A DNA stretch of 64,000 nucleotides from Metabacillus sediminilitoris (GCF_009720625.1 NZ_CP046266.1:3977501-4041500); one strand, 5' to 3'; counted from the stretch's first letter, positions 37,894 through 47,798 are shown. The notes: generated by a model from the letters alone, not told the origin. Numbers and translations: made by a program.

Positions 37894-38356
37894 TAAAGAG
37901 ACAATTTCACTTCTAATTCGCACAATCAAGAACTATGGTTGGATGGATCTTCCCTCTTACGGTACAAGTATGTACCCCTTTATTCAAAAAGGAAACGTAT
38001 GTAGATTTACAGCCTTTAATAGTAAGGATGTAAGAAAAGGTGATATTTTACTCTATTATACTAACTGTGGCCAACTCATTGCTCATCGCTTCATACGAGT
38101 GAACAATCGTAATGGAAAGCTTACATTTGAACTAAAAGGTGATACAAATCTTTGTCATGATGAACCTATTTTTCAAGAACAAATCATTGGAAAATTAGTT
38201 AAAATACATCGAAATAAAAAGCTTATTTATATGGATGATTTCTCAGCCATTATATGGAGTTACATCATTACATCTGTTCCAATTACATCAAAACTATTGA
38301 AAACTTATCTTAGTTGTAAAGAACATCTAAAAACTGGCTCTGGAATCTCGGTATGA
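37883..38356 (+). CDS. S24/S26 (signal-peptidase-like) protein of the peptide cluster
   Basis: The 157-residue protein has the signal peptidase box YGTSMYPFIQKGN (Ser29), then KGDILLYY and LIAHRFIRV (His68), then ELKGDTN (Asp87): the Ser-His-Asp pattern of ER/SipW-type S26 enzymes rather than Ser-Lys. There is no N-terminal membrane anchor; one C-terminal hydrophobic stretch exists (about 120-135). It takes the place where lasso clusters have the B2 leader protease, so it may cleave the precursor leader (inference). Confidence 0.82.
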   Translation: MQFNKETISLLIRTIKNYGWMDLPSYGTSMYPFIQKGNVCRFTAFNSKDVRKGDILLYYTNCGQLIAHRFIRVNNRNGKLTFELKGDTNLCHDEPIFQEQIIGKLVKIHRNKKLIYMDDFSAIIWSYIITSVPITSKLLKTYLSCKEHLKTGSGISV

Positions 38357-40191
38357 TCGCAAGGAAATTATTATCAATCATCCAGCTTTTTAATATAGAA
38401 GGGATTAAAAAAGCATTTATTTTGTTACTTCCTTATATCTTAAAAAACTGGAGAGCATACCTAGGACTTTTTGTTATTTTATTTATCGAAATTTTTCTTA
38501 CCATTAGTTTTGCCTGGTTTTACGGTACAATCACAGATACTGCTGTACAAGGAGAATTTCACAAATTAAAGAGTTTATTATTTGTTGCCATTGTGTTGAT
38601 CTGCATTGATTTTGTCGTATCCTATTTTAATATTTATTTAGAATCGTATATCACAAGCAACATTAAAAGAGAACTAAAAGAACATGTATTAAAAAGGATT
38701 ATGTTATTACCAACACCGAAACTATCAAATATTCGCTCAGGTGACCTGTTAACTCATTTTACAAATGATATCAATTGTATTAACGGAGTTATTGGCAGTA
38801 ATCTCATGTATCTCATTCAACTGCCATTAATCTCAATGGTTGTATTTTTTTATATGTTACATATTCATTGGCAATTAGCTGCCTTTAGTTTATTGCTCTT
38901 CCCAATTGCAATTGTTATAGGTGGCATGTTTGGTATCTTAATTCGCAACAACAGCCGACTCATTTACAATAAAATTGGTGAACTAAACAGCAACTTAAGT
39001 GAGGCTTTTCAAGGTCTATTTGTCATTCGTTCTTTTTTACTCGAGAGAATTTTCGCTAAAAAAATCTCTGAACAAAACAATGAATTCTTTGGATTAGAAA
39101 TGAAAAACGCGAAGCTCCGCGGGTCATTTTATGTAGCAGGTAACGCCGTATCATCTATTTCTTATATCATTAGTCTTTGTCTAGGTGCATTTTTCGTAAC
39201 AAATGGGAGTATTACAATTGGTTCATTACTAACCTTTATCACCCTCATGCAGCACCTCATAAATCCTCTAACAGGATTAGCAGGATTATGGGGCAGCTTT
39301 CAAAGTTCAGCTTCTGCAGTTGAAAGAATTTCAATTGTGTTGGATGAGCAACCTGAAGCATTAGATTTACCCATATATACTAAAACTAACACCTTCTCAA
39401 AATCGATTAGACTTAAAGACGTTACCTTTTATTATGAATCTGACACTCAAATCTTCCATCAATTAAACTTAGACATACCAACTGGAAAAGTCATTGCTTT
39501 TGTCGGGCCAAGTGGAGCAGGAAAAACAACTCTTTTTCATTTGATCCAAGGCTTTTATATACCACAGTCAGGTCAGATTTTAATGGATGACATACCAATT
39601 CATAATCTTTCCCCTTCTGTACTAAGAAGTTCCTTTGCAGCTGTTACTCAAGAAACCTTCCTATTTGGAGGAACAATTAAAGAAAACCTATTATTAGCAC
39701 GACCAGATATTACAGAGTCGGAAATGGTGAATGCTGCCATTCATGCTAACATTCATGAATTCATCATGACCCTGCCAAATCAATATGACACCGAAATAGG
39801 TGAACGTGGCGTCCGACTATCAGGGGGACAAAAACAGCGACTTTCTATTGCCAGGGCAATATTAAAAGATGCACCAATTCTTTTACTTGATGAAGCAACA
39901 TCTGCTTTAGATAGTGAATCTGAAAGACTGGTAAAAGAAGCGTTAGATCGATTAATGAAAAATAAAACAACACTCGTCATTGCTCACCGTCTATCAACGA
40001 TCCAGCATGCTGATTTGATTATTGTTATAGATGAAGGGAAAATTGTTCAACAAGGAACTCATCAAGAGCTTATGGAGGAAGAAGGGCTTTATCGCAAATT
40101 AACGAAAACTCAGTTATTAATGGATCACAATCAAGTTTCACAACTAAATGTCATTTCTAGTTACGAAGGGGAAAGAAAATATGCTAATTGA
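38353..40191 (+). CDS. ABC exporter (fused permease/ATPase) of the peptide cluster
   Basis: A 612-residue exporter: six membrane segments in about 30-310, then the ATPase with Walker A VGPSGAGKTTLFHLIQ, Q-loop AAVTQETFLFGG, signature VRLSGGQKQRLSIARA, Walker B ILLLDEATSALD and H-loop VIAHRLSTIQ. There is no C39 peptidase domain, so processing must be done by another protein. It starts on the peptidase-like stop (ATGA) and overlaps the next gene by 11 bp. It probably exports the modified peptide. Confidence 0.9.
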   Translation: MIARKLLSIIQLFNIEGIKKAFILLLPYILKNWRAYLGLFVILFIEIFLTISFAWFYGTITDTAVQGEFHKLKSLLFVAIVLICIDFVVSYFNIYLESYITSNIKRELKEHVLKRIMLLPTPKLSNIRSGDLLTHFTNDINCINGVIGSNLMYLIQLPLISMVVFFYMLHIHWQLAAFSLLLFPIAIVIGGMFGILIRNNSRLIYNKIGELNSNLSEAFQGLFVIRSFLLERIFAKKISEQNNEFFGLEMKNAKLRGSFYVAGNAVSSISYIISLCLGAFFVTNGSITIGSLLTFITLMQHLINPLTGLAGLWGSFQSSASAVERISIVLDEQPEALDLPIYTKTNTFSKSIRLKDVTFYYESDTQIFHQLNLDIPTGKVIAFVGPSGAGKTTLFHLIQGFYIPQSGQILMDDIPIHNLSPSVLRSSFAAVTQETFLFGGTIKENLLLARPDITESEMVNAAIHANIHEFIMTLPNQYDTEIGERGVRLSGGQKQRLSIARAILKDAPILLLDEATSALDSESERLVKEALDRLMKNKTTLVIAHRLSTIQHADLIIVIDEGKIVQQGTHQELMEEEGLYRKLTKTQLLMDHNQVSQLNVISSYEGERKYAN

Positions 40192-41278
40192 GTTTTTACA
40201 ATCCGTATATAATCCAAAAGCTTCATTGCCAAGTGAATCTAAAGTTTATGAACAAGTAATTAAAGATATTGAATACTTTTCAATTTCACCTCAAGTTTAT
40301 TTTAAATTAAAAGAACAAGGACGTCTTGAGCTTACTCCTCTCTTTTTTCAAAATCGACTAAAGAATACATTTATTAAAGTACTGTTACGAAATACCTTTT
40401 TAAAAAAACAAACCGAAACGATTCTAAATACATTTGATAAACTCTCTATACCAGCCATCCCTCTTAAAGGGGTCTTGTTTGCTGAAAAATACTTTGGTCA
40501 CTTAGCTGCTAGATCAACATCTGATATTGATCTTCTAATAAAACCCGAGGATCTCGATAAAGTAATAAAGACATTAAAAGAAATTGGTTACACAATTGAG
40601 GAAAAAAATGCTCCAGACCATTTTCATTGTAGTTTAAGTAAAGAGGTATCAAACAGCCCAATTCCACTTACTGTAGAAATTCATTGGAATATTTTAAAGG
40701 AGAACACAAGTAATTTTAAGATTGAGGGATTTTGGGAACAAGCAATCCCCTTGGAAAACTTTAAACATATTAAAGAACTATCAGCTTATCACACTTTTTA
40801 CATGATATGTATACACGCCTGGAGACATAATTTAGATTCAATGAAACACTTCTTGGATATTACGGAGATTATTTATTTTCTGGGTGAAGAGATTGATTAT
40901 GATTCTCTTTTTATTGATGCAGCAAAACATAAAATGGTTAAAAGAATGAAACGGACATTATCTATTGTTTATCGAGCTTTTCCACAATTAAATACCATTC
41001 AAAAACTTCCATTCAACAATCAAGTTGGTCCTTGGTGGCAATATGAAGCTATTAGAAATTCGAATTTAAGGAATGTAAAAGTCTATCTTGATTATTTTGA
41101 TTATCTTATTTTTAGTTTTGATACAGCTAATCATCGGTTAATTGCGTTTAAAGAATGGATTCATCCATCAAAGTATGACTTGGCACAAGAGTTAGAAACA
41201 AATGAAAAAATTAGTTATGCTAATTTATATAAAAAAAGATTTTTTGGTCTATTTAAATCTTTATTATTTCTTAAATAA
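40181..41278 (+). CDS. Nucleotidyltransferase-like protein (NTP_transf_5 type)
   Basis: A 365-residue protein with the pol-beta-like core IPAIPLKGVLFAEKYFGHLA, then RSTSDIDLLIKPEDL with the two metal-binding Asp, and VEIHWNIL. Proteins of this family occur in some Bacillus lasso clusters (the pseudomycoidin type), where they add to the phosphorylated tail. I use the ATG at 40181 (GGGG site), which overlaps the exporter gene by 11 bp. A role acting after the kinase is inference. Last gene of the cluster. Confidence 0.8.
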   Translation: MLIEFLQSVYNPKASLPSESKVYEQVIKDIEYFSISPQVYFKLKEQGRLELTPLFFQNRLKNTFIKVLLRNTFLKKQTETILNTFDKLSIPAIPLKGVLFAEKYFGHLAARSTSDIDLLIKPEDLDKVIKTLKEIGYTIEEKNAPDHFHCSLSKEVSNSPIPLTVEIHWNILKENTSNFKIEGFWEQAIPLENFKHIKELSAYHTFYMICIHAWRHNLDSMKHFLDITEIIYFLGEEIDYDSLFIDAAKHKMVKRMKRTLSIVYRAFPQLNTIQKLPFNNQVGPWWQYEAIRNSNLRNVKVYLDYFDYLIFSFDTANHRLIAFKEWIHPSKYDLAQELETNEKISYANLYKKRFFGLFKSLLFLK

Positions 41279-41330
41279 AAAGGAAGGGAAAACTAAGTGA
41301 AAACTTTGTTTTTCCTTCCTTTTATTTATT
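41273..41330. terminator. Terminator at the end of the plus-strand peptide cluster
   Basis: AAAAAGGAAGGGAAAAC and GTTTTTCCTTCCTTTT form a long stem followed by ATTTATTT, directly at the end of the nucleotidyltransferase gene. From here to 41607 I see no gene. Confidence 0.85.
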
Positions 41331-41607
41331 TCCATTAACAGAATTAGATGCTCAATGATTTAGCAATTTCCCCTTGAAAGTTTCTATAGAAACCAAGAGT
41401 ATTGGTGGACTTAAATTTTCTTTGAGAAATGCTTGAAACTTCTACACACTAATCTATATTGTTATTAAAAGTATGCACCTTTTTAAATTGTCCTAGTATT
41501 TTATTTAATATAAAGGACTACCAAATAACATTTCCATAAATTAACTTTATTACACATTAACTGAAAATTACTAAGCATCGAGTTATTGAACAATTATAAA
41601 AATGTAT

Positions 41608-42777
41608 TTATGAAATATTAATAGGCCTGTCACTACTGCTTTTCCCAATATTTTTTGAATTAGTGTTTTTTGTCAATAACTTACCTATTTTAATTGCTGG
41701 TTTTTCAATCAAATGATACATACAACTTGATATAATAAATGTTCCAATTATGGAAATTAAACAAATAACCCAAAGAGGCATAATATTATAAAATAAATGG
41801 ATAAATGTGAATAAGACAGCAAGATGATATAGATATAAACTATATGATATCTTACCTAAATAATTTACTAATTTATTTTTTAATATTTTTGAAAATCTTA
41901 CAGACGATAATGCAAATATAATGAGAATAGCAGCCCCAATGGAAGTAATCCATGTATCAATCACTGCTCTATAGAATGGATTAAAATCTCTTATTAATAT
42001 ATTTAATACAAACGATGGGTGGGCATATAGGTACAAGATTAAACCTAGAATGAATATAAACATTTTACTTTTAAATTTTAAATTTAAGAGATAATTGATA
42101 ATATCATACCTAAATTTAGCAAGTAATGCTCCAACAATAAACAAGGATGTTAAATGAACAGAGTAATACAATTCAGTCCCTAGAAATGGATTATCTGCAG
42201 TAAGTGAAAAAAGAATACTCATAACTGACAATGTAAATGCAAGTCCAATTCCTTGTTTCATATTTAATTTGATTAATAAAAACATAATAAACGGAAACAT
42301 AAGAGAGATCCTCATTTCATGTACCAATGACCAAACAACATTATTAAGATTACTTGTAAAGGTACCTAGTAATAATAAATGATCTATTATTGCATTAGCA
42401 TTTAATGAAACTGACCAGTTTACATTAAACCAATCCGTTAACCCGTGTATTTTACCAGTATAAAATATTTCTCTAAAAATAAATGTAATAACTATTGCAA
42501 CTATATAAGGTATGTATATTCTACAAAAACGTTTTACAGCAAATTCTCCATAATTAAAATCTTTATTAGAGTAAAAAGGTATAGATAAGACAAATCCACT
42601 TAATACAAAGAATAAAGTAACCGCCTCACTTCCAGCTACCATACCACGTAATAATCCATATTCAAAAAGTAATTTCGATAAAAGTGTCTCATTAAAAATT
42701 AAATATATATGGCTAAAAAAAACAGATAAAGCTGCCAAACCTCTTAATGAATCCAGTTCTTCATAACGATTACTCAA
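41608..42777 (-). CDS. Acyltransferase family 3 membrane protein
   Basis: The 389-residue polytopic protein (about ten hydrophobic segments) has the family start ELDSLRGLAALSVFFSHIY with the catalytic His region, then FFVLSGFVLS and VVWSLVHEMRISLMFPF. Such enzymes O-acylate polysaccharides, lipids or small molecules. It is clearly paralogous to the EPS gene at 61847 (shared LDSxRGLAAL, YIPYxVAI, LVHExRIS). It lies past a terminator from the lasso exporter, so a lasso-tailoring role is only possible, not shown. Confidence 0.88.
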   Translation of the reverse strand: MSNRYEELDSLRGLAALSVFFSHIYLIFNETLLSKLLFEYGLLRGMVAGSEAVTLFFVLSGFVLSIPFYSNKDFNYGEFAVKRFCRIYIPYIVAIVITFIFREIFYTGKIHGLTDWFNVNWSVSLNANAIIDHLLLLGTFTSNLNNVVWSLVHEMRISLMFPFIMFLLIKLNMKQGIGLAFTLSVMSILFSLTADNPFLGTELYYSVHLTSLFIVGALLAKFRYDIINYLLNLKFKSKMFIFILGLILYLYAHPSFVLNILIRDFNPFYRAVIDTWITSIGAAILIIFALSSVRFSKILKNKLVNYLGKISYSLYLYHLAVLFTFIHLFYNIMPLWVICLISIIGTFIISSCMYHLIEKPAIKIGKLLTKNTNSKNIGKSSSDRPINIS

Positions 42778-43079
42778 AAAAATACCTCCATCTATGAAAA
42801 TAATTTATCTCTTTGTTATATTCAGTGACTAGTTATTTATTTACTAAGAGAATATGACATAGTTTACGATTTTATTTTAAAAGTTATTTTTGTTCAAAAT
42901 ATTCTATATAAGTTAAAATTCTGTTTTTTTTTAAGAACATTTTCTTATTTCATCTCGATCTTACTTATTTTTAATAATATTAGACATTTTAAGATTTTTA
43001 CAAATTATCGCACTAAGCCACAATATTAAAACTAGCTCCATTAAATTAATTCTTTTAACTTTTTTATCTAGCAAGAATA
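42778..43079. other. Intergenic region between acyltransferase and phosphoesterase genes
   Basis: About 300 bp, extremely AT-rich, without an ORF. It presumably carries the acyltransferase promoter; no box pair stands out. Confidence 0.4.
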
Positions 43080-44063
43080 TTATCTATTCCTCTTCAAACT
43101 CAGTACATTTATTTCAGGGGTGTTAAACAAGCGAAACTTCAAAAATGAAATTGTTTGACTACTGCCTAAACCAGTACTTACATATTGTTTCGTTTGTTTA
43201 TACTCCCATAATCCTTTTACTCTATCTTGTGGTGGGAACAACCCACTCCGCTTGTAGTAAGGTTCTGGAACAAACAAAGCACCTACAAACGGAAGTCTAA
43301 TTTGTCCACCGTGATAATGTCCTGCCAAAATTAAATCAAACTCTCTAAAAACCTGATTCGGATCATCTCTTATTTGATCAATTCTAGAATCCACAATTGG
43401 ATAGTGGTTTAACGCAATTAATACATCATCAGGTTTAATAGCTCTATATAAATTTGACAGATCATCCAATAACTGATTACGATGCTTCATTAATAACCAT
43501 TCTTTTGAATTTGCCCCTTCTGGAATGACAACTTTCTTTTTTTGATTCAAAATAGATAATTCAAAATCCACAAAATATAGGGAAGCATCCCTTTTTTCAA
43601 CTGTATATTCAGATTCAAGCAGCTTCACACCTCTTTTTTCCATTCCCTCCATAAATTCAACTTTACTTAATTTATTTTCTTGGAAAACTTCATAACTGCT
43701 AGGGTCTGTATTACCAGGTACAAATAATGCATGTTCTTTATTATTAATACCCTCTAACAATGTATAAAATGGCTCATAGTTTTTGCTGTTTTCACTTATA
43801 AGCATATCACCTGTAAAAATAATAGCATCATAATCTATCGAATTAATTAATTCGATTAATCTTTCTTGATTTGCACCAAATTTTTTTTCATGTAAATCGG
43901 TTACTTGTAATACTTTAAAACCTTCTAGCTCATCTGGTAAATTGTCGATTACAATGTCCTGATTTACTACTTTTACTCGGTTATTGTCCCAAATCGTATA
44001 AATGATTAAAACGAACAGTAATAAAAAAAGACCGAACGTAAATTTATGCCATCCTTTTCTCAT
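43080..44063 (-). CDS. Membrane-anchored metallophosphoesterase (YkuE/YaeI-like)
   Basis: The 327-residue protein has an N-terminal membrane helix (about 7-24) and a calcineurin-like phosphoesterase domain: VLQVTDLHEKKFG, IIFTGDMLI, FVPGNTDPSS (a GNxD block), IALNHYPIVD and ILAGHYHGGQIRLP. Substrates of this family include lipid and cell-wall phosphodiesters. It has a GGAGAGAGG site. It lies after the terminator of the lasso exporter; any link to the phosphorylated peptide is speculative. Confidence 0.87.
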   Translation of the reverse strand: MRKGWHKFTFGLFLLLFVLIIYTIWDNNRVKVVNQDIVIDNLPDELEGFKVLQVTDLHEKKFGANQERLIELINSIDYDAIIFTGDMLISENSKNYEPFYTLLEGINNKEHALFVPGNTDPSSYEVFQENKLSKVEFMEGMEKRGVKLLESEYTVEKRDASLYFVDFELSILNQKKKVVIPEGANSKEWLLMKHRNQLLDDLSNLYRAIKPDDVLIALNHYPIVDSRIDQIRDDPNQVFREFDLILAGHYHGGQIRLPFVGALFVPEPYYKRSGLFPPQDRVKGLWEYKQTKQYVSTGLGSSQTISFLKFRLFNTPEINVLSLKRNR

Positions 44064-44099
44064 TGGCCTCTCTCCAATTTTTTATTATCAGATTAGTGT

Positions 44100-44131
44100 G
44101 AAAACACCCACAAATAATAAGTGAGTGTTTG
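44100..44131 (-). terminator. Terminator after the lasso exporter
   Basis: AAACACTCAC and GTGGGTGTTTT with a 9-nt loop on the minus strand, about 25 bp past the exporter stop. Confidence 0.75.
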
Positions 44132-44153
44132 AAGAAAAATGACCAAAAGAAAT

Positions 44154-45962
44154 TTATTTTTCAATTACTTCTAACTGATTATTTAAGAGATGACCGAACA
44201 TACTCTTCTTCTCTTTTGCCAATTGATTAAACCCGCCCTTTTGGATTACTTCTCCTTGATTAAGCACAATTACTTGGTCTGCATTTCGGATTGTTGAAAG
44301 ACGGTGAGCTATAACGATAATTGTCATCTTCCCTTTTAATTGCTCTAATGCTTGTTGGAATTTTTTTTCGTTCTCAGAGTCTAAAGCACTTGTCGCTTCG
44401 TCTAGAACTAGGATAGAAGGATTCCTTAAAATAGCTCTAGCTAGAACTAATCTTTGACGCTCTCCACCAGAAAGTCGGATTCCACGGTCACCGATTAATG
44501 TATCAAGTCCCTGAGGAAGCTTCTCAACAAATTCAGAAGCAGAAGAAAATTGCAGCGCTTCCCAAATTTGCTGATCAGTCGCATTTGGTTCAACTAACAT
44601 TAAGTTTTCTCTAATACTAGAATTAAACAAAAAGGGTTCCTGGGGCACATAACTTATAGCACGTCTCAATGACAATAGTTTGTTACTTGTAAAAGATTCT
44701 CCATCAATCAATACTATGCCTTTTTCCGGTTGATTGAGACCCATTAACAAATCAATCAAAGTACTTTTGCCAGCCCCTGAACGACCAACAACTGCTGTCA
44801 TTTGATAAGCTGGAAATGAAACATTAATATCTTTTAATGCATATGTTGAAGAATCACTTGGATTATATCGAAAGTAAACATTACGACATTCAATTTCATC
44901 ATTAACTTGAAGGGGAATTGTATTTTCATCATCCCCCACCTCAGAAAGAAACTCCCTAGCCATTATACTTTCATTTTGTAATTCTTTAACTGCCTTAAAG
45001 GCAGGAAGAATCGTTGCAATTTGTTCCATCGACCCTTGAATACCTGCAACTCTCGGCCATAATCTCGAAAAAATGACTATTATTAACATCAATTGACTAG
45101 CTTGAGCTTCGAACATGTTTATTGCAATAAATATAAATATTGCAACTAATAAACCAGATGCGACTTTATAATAAAATTGTGACTTTGTTTTTAATTTTGT
45201 ATATTCAACTTGCTCTTCCTGCATGCTTTTCGTTATGGATCGATACCAATCTAGTCTAGATTTTTCCAATGTATTACTTTTAATATCTTTTATACCATTG
45301 ATTTGATCAGTAATACCTGCTAGATAGTTCTTTCCTAAATGGAAATTTCTATTTCCAAGTGCTAATGATTTTTTTAGAAATTTCCGATTAAAATAGATTA
45401 ACGCTAAACCACTTATTAAAACAAAGATCGTTATATTTGGTGAAAGCCAAAATGCAAGAGCAATCTGAATAAATGTAAAAATAAGAGAAGATATAAACTG
45501 TAAAAATGACTGTGTACCAGCACTTGTTCGAGTAATTTCTGTCGTTAATATATTAATGAGATCAGATTTTCTATTATTAATAAAAAAATTCCAATTTGCA
45601 TGTATTAATGAATGATAGGTTTCTAACCGTAAATATCGTAAAAATCCATTCTGAATGATAGAATTTTGAATGGTAATATGGCTTTGGAGTAAATTTTGAC
45701 CAACGACAATAATGACATAAATGCCTAAAATAAGTGGCAAGCTAAATGAACTTGGTATATCTTGTAAGAAAGTAAATAAATGAATAAAGGGTATTCCCTC
45801 AGCATCCATTACTAGAATTCCACTCATGCTAAGCATTGGAATTAATAATAAAATACCTACTCCTTCTAGCAAACTAATAAGTACCATTGTTACAAGATTA
45901 AAGTAAAGAATACTTCCAGAGTAGGAATGTATCATTTTAAGAAAATAAAACATCTCTTTCAC
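44154..45962 (-). CDS. Lasso peptide ABC exporter (D protein)
   Basis: A 602-residue fused permease/ATPase: membrane region about 1-310, Walker A VVGRSGAGKSTLIDLLMG, Q-loop SYVPQEPFLFNSS, signature IRLSGGERQRLVLARA, Walker B ILVLDEATSALD and H-loop VIAHRLSTIR. There is no peptidase domain. It closes the C-A-K-B1-B2-D order typical of phosphorylated lasso clusters and should export and confer immunity to the peptide (family knowledge). It is about 120 bp downstream of B2. Confidence 0.92.
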   Translation of the reverse strand: MKEMFYFLKMIHSYSGSILYFNLVTMVLISLLEGVGILLLIPMLSMSGILVMDAEGIPFIHLFTFLQDIPSSFSLPLILGIYVIIVVGQNLLQSHITIQNSIIQNGFLRYLRLETYHSLIHANWNFFINNRKSDLINILTTEITRTSAGTQSFLQFISSLIFTFIQIALAFWLSPNITIFVLISGLALIYFNRKFLKKSLALGNRNFHLGKNYLAGITDQINGIKDIKSNTLEKSRLDWYRSITKSMQEEQVEYTKLKTKSQFYYKVASGLLVAIFIFIAINMFEAQASQLMLIIVIFSRLWPRVAGIQGSMEQIATILPAFKAVKELQNESIMAREFLSEVGDDENTIPLQVNDEIECRNVYFRYNPSDSSTYALKDINVSFPAYQMTAVVGRSGAGKSTLIDLLMGLNQPEKGIVLIDGESFTSNKLLSLRRAISYVPQEPFLFNSSIRENLMLVEPNATDQQIWEALQFSSASEFVEKLPQGLDTLIGDRGIRLSGGERQRLVLARAILRNPSILVLDEATSALDSENEKKFQQALEQLKGKMTIIVIAHRLSTIRNADQVIVLNQGEVIQKGGFNQLAKEKKSMFGHLLNNQLEVIEK

Positions 45963-46084
45963 AAATGGGTCCCCCTAGGGTAATATGTCTCCAATGAAAT
46001 GTAAAAACATTCTCTATTATTGATTCAAGTAATTAATCATGTAAGTGATCTTGAAACAAAGGCTTGTATATTTAGTTCAATAAC

Positions 46085-46531
46085 TTATTTTCCAATCCTT
46101 TTTGCAAACTTACCAACAACTGTAAATCTTTCCATCACTTCAAAACCAGTGATATAATGAGGACCACTTCGTAACCATGCATGAGCAACTAGTTCCCCTT
46201 TCTCATCTCGAGCAGTACCTAAATAAAGTGTACTCTCAATATTACGCTTTTCTAGCATTTTCATAGCTGCTATAGCTTTTACAAGACATTGACTTTCCCA
46301 GAATGTGTAACGACTCATTAAATTAATGGCCCTAGAGATACTAGATAAAGTCTTATTATACGAGGGCGTAGGATTGAAAGTTGTTTCTTCCATTTGATTA
46401 CCTAATGTTGGTGCCATCTTTGAAAAGGGAATACTTTTCAAATATCGAGCCCATCCTAAATAGAAAAAAGATTCTATTAATAATTTTTTTGTTTTCCAAT
46501 CCATCGATAAAAAAATCCATACTTTTCTCAA
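46085..46531 (-). CDS. Lasso peptide leader protease B2 (transglutaminase-like)
   Basis: A 148-residue protein with the B2 signature: the catalytic Cys in FWESQCLVKAIAAMKMLEKR and His in LVAHAWLRSG, followed by ITGFEVMERF. B2 cleaves the leader after recognition by B1. I start at TTG 46531 (GGAGAGG site), which fits the family start LRKVWIFLSMDWKTKKLL; the longer ORF to 46642 runs into B1. An ATG at 46504 is an alternative. Confidence 0.88.
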   Translation of the reverse strand: MRKVWIFLSMDWKTKKLLIESFFYLGWARYLKSIPFSKMAPTLGNQMEETTFNPTPSYNKTLSSISRAINLMSRYTFWESQCLVKAIAAMKMLEKRNIESTLYLGTARDEKGELVAHAWLRSGPHYITGFEVMERFTVVGKFAKRIGK

Positions 46532-46566
46532 TGCCTCAATATCCTCTCCAAATAATGTAATAAGAA

Positions 46567-46866
46567 TTAAGATGTTTTTTCCACTTGAATTAAACCTTCG
46601 TCGTATAATGACTTTAAAAAATTCAATACCTGTTCCGAACACTCACTTTCTTCTACTTCATAATGAGCCATCAACCCTTTAACTAATTGTTCAATTGAAA
46701 TGGGTGATTTTATTAGTTCCCATATCTTGCCGCCAAGATCACCTAAATTATAATACTTACCATTTTGAATGCTTAAAATGACTTTTTCATCGTCCATATC
46801 ACTGACAATGTTCCCCTCTACCTGACAAATAAAGTTTGAAATTGATAGACTTTGAATTTTTATCAT
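46567..46866 (-). CDS. Lasso peptide leader-binding protein B1 (PqqD-like)
   Basis: A 99-residue RRE protein: SDMDDEKVILSIQNGKYYNL, then GDLGGKIWELIKSPISIEQL and a C-terminal DEGLIQVEKTS. In lasso systems B1 binds the leader (aromatic-x-x-Pro motif) and delivers it to B2. It overlaps the kinase stop (ATGA), so synthesis is coupled. Confidence 0.93.
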   Translation of the reverse strand: MIKIQSLSISNFICQVEGNIVSDMDDEKVILSIQNGKYYNLGDLGGKIWELIKSPISIEQLVKGLMAHYEVEESECSEQVLNFLKSLYDEGLIQVEKTS

Positions 46867-47798
46867 ATAACTTTTTCCTCCCCTTTGATAGTTGATAAGA
46901 TCAAATCTGATAATTCATGTGCTGTAAAACGAACTGTTGGACGACATAATTGATAAAATGATATTTTGTTAACTATATTTGTAGTGGTATGAAAATGCCA
47001 CTGCATTAAACCAGAACGTATAATAAAGGAATTACGATATGTATGTTTAAATAATGTATGCAATCTCTGAAGTTTTTCAATAGATTGTATGGCAATCTCA
47101 TCATGCTCGTTTTTAACTAATTCAAATATTCCTGCTAGTGGTAGCTGATTGGAAGCAAATTGGTGTGCAACTGGAATTGCAAATTTGGTATCTCTTAAAA
47201 CAATTGGTTGGAATTCTTTTGATTCCATTCCAAATTGATTCAAGCTTTCTAACCAAAGTTTTTGTTGTGGATATGTTGGTGTTACGACAGGAATATGATT
47301 TCCTAAAAAAGAGATTGGAATGACATCATCACTAATGAGTTTATACCCTTTATCTAACAATGCAGAAGCAAGTGTTGATTTACCCGCACCCGAATCCCCT
47401 ACAATTGCATATGCCTTACCATCAATCGCTATTGCGCTACCGTGTAAAGGGAGAATGTTTCTTTGTAATAAAATAGCCCCCATACAAGTACCAAGGATAT
47501 AAAGTCTAATTTGTTGTTCATCGATTGTTCTTATAGGAGAAACAATAATCTCTTTCCCATTCTTTACAAGAAAAATCGCAACATCAGGTACTCGAAAAAG
47601 TATAAAATTTTTCTTTACGAAGAAATATTCATTTTCTTTTACCTGTTCCAACCATAACTTGGATAAGTCATCATTTTCGATAACAATATCCACTTCATCG
47701 TCCTGAATAGTTACTTGATTTAATTCCGGCAGATGAAAATAACTATATATACTCAATCCAAAAGCTTTATAGGTGATTCCTTTTGCAGTCTTATCCAT
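46863..47798 (-). CDS. Lasso peptide kinase (HPr-kinase-like, K protein)
   Basis: The 311-residue protein begins TAKGITYKAFGLSIYSYFHL, the N-terminus usual for paeninodin-type kinases, and has the P-loop VGDSGAGKSTLASALLD with KLISDDVIPISFL. These kinases phosphorylate the C-terminal Ser of the precursor; here the precursor does end in Ser. It lies 243 bp downstream of the precursor gene, with a hairpin between. Confidence 0.93.
   Translation of the reverse strand: MDKTAKGITYKAFGLSIYSYFHLPELNQVTIQDDEVDIVIENDDLSKLWLEQVKENEYFFVKKNFILFRVPDVAIFLVKNGKEIIVSPIRTIDEQQIRLYILGTCMGAILLQRNILPLHGSAIAIDGKAYAIVGDSGAGKSTLASALLDKGYKLISDDVIPISFLGNHIPVVTPTYPQQKLWLESLNQFGMESKEFQPIVLRDTKFAIPVAHQFASNQLPLAGIFELVKNEHDEIAIQSIEKLQRLHTLFKHTYRNSFIIRSGLMQWHFHTTTNIVNKISFYQLCRPTVRFTAHELSDLILSTIKGEEKVI

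Noticed and set aside
36594..41278. Plus-strand peptide cluster as a normal lasso peptide cluster
   Set aside because: There is no cyclase C and no B2 in it, and the precursor has no Asp/Glu at core positions 7-9 counted from the Thr.
43080..44063. Metallophosphoesterase as a dedicated lasso phosphatase or immunity factor
   Set aside because: It lies beyond a terminator and belongs to a widespread housekeeping-type family; only position suggests a link.
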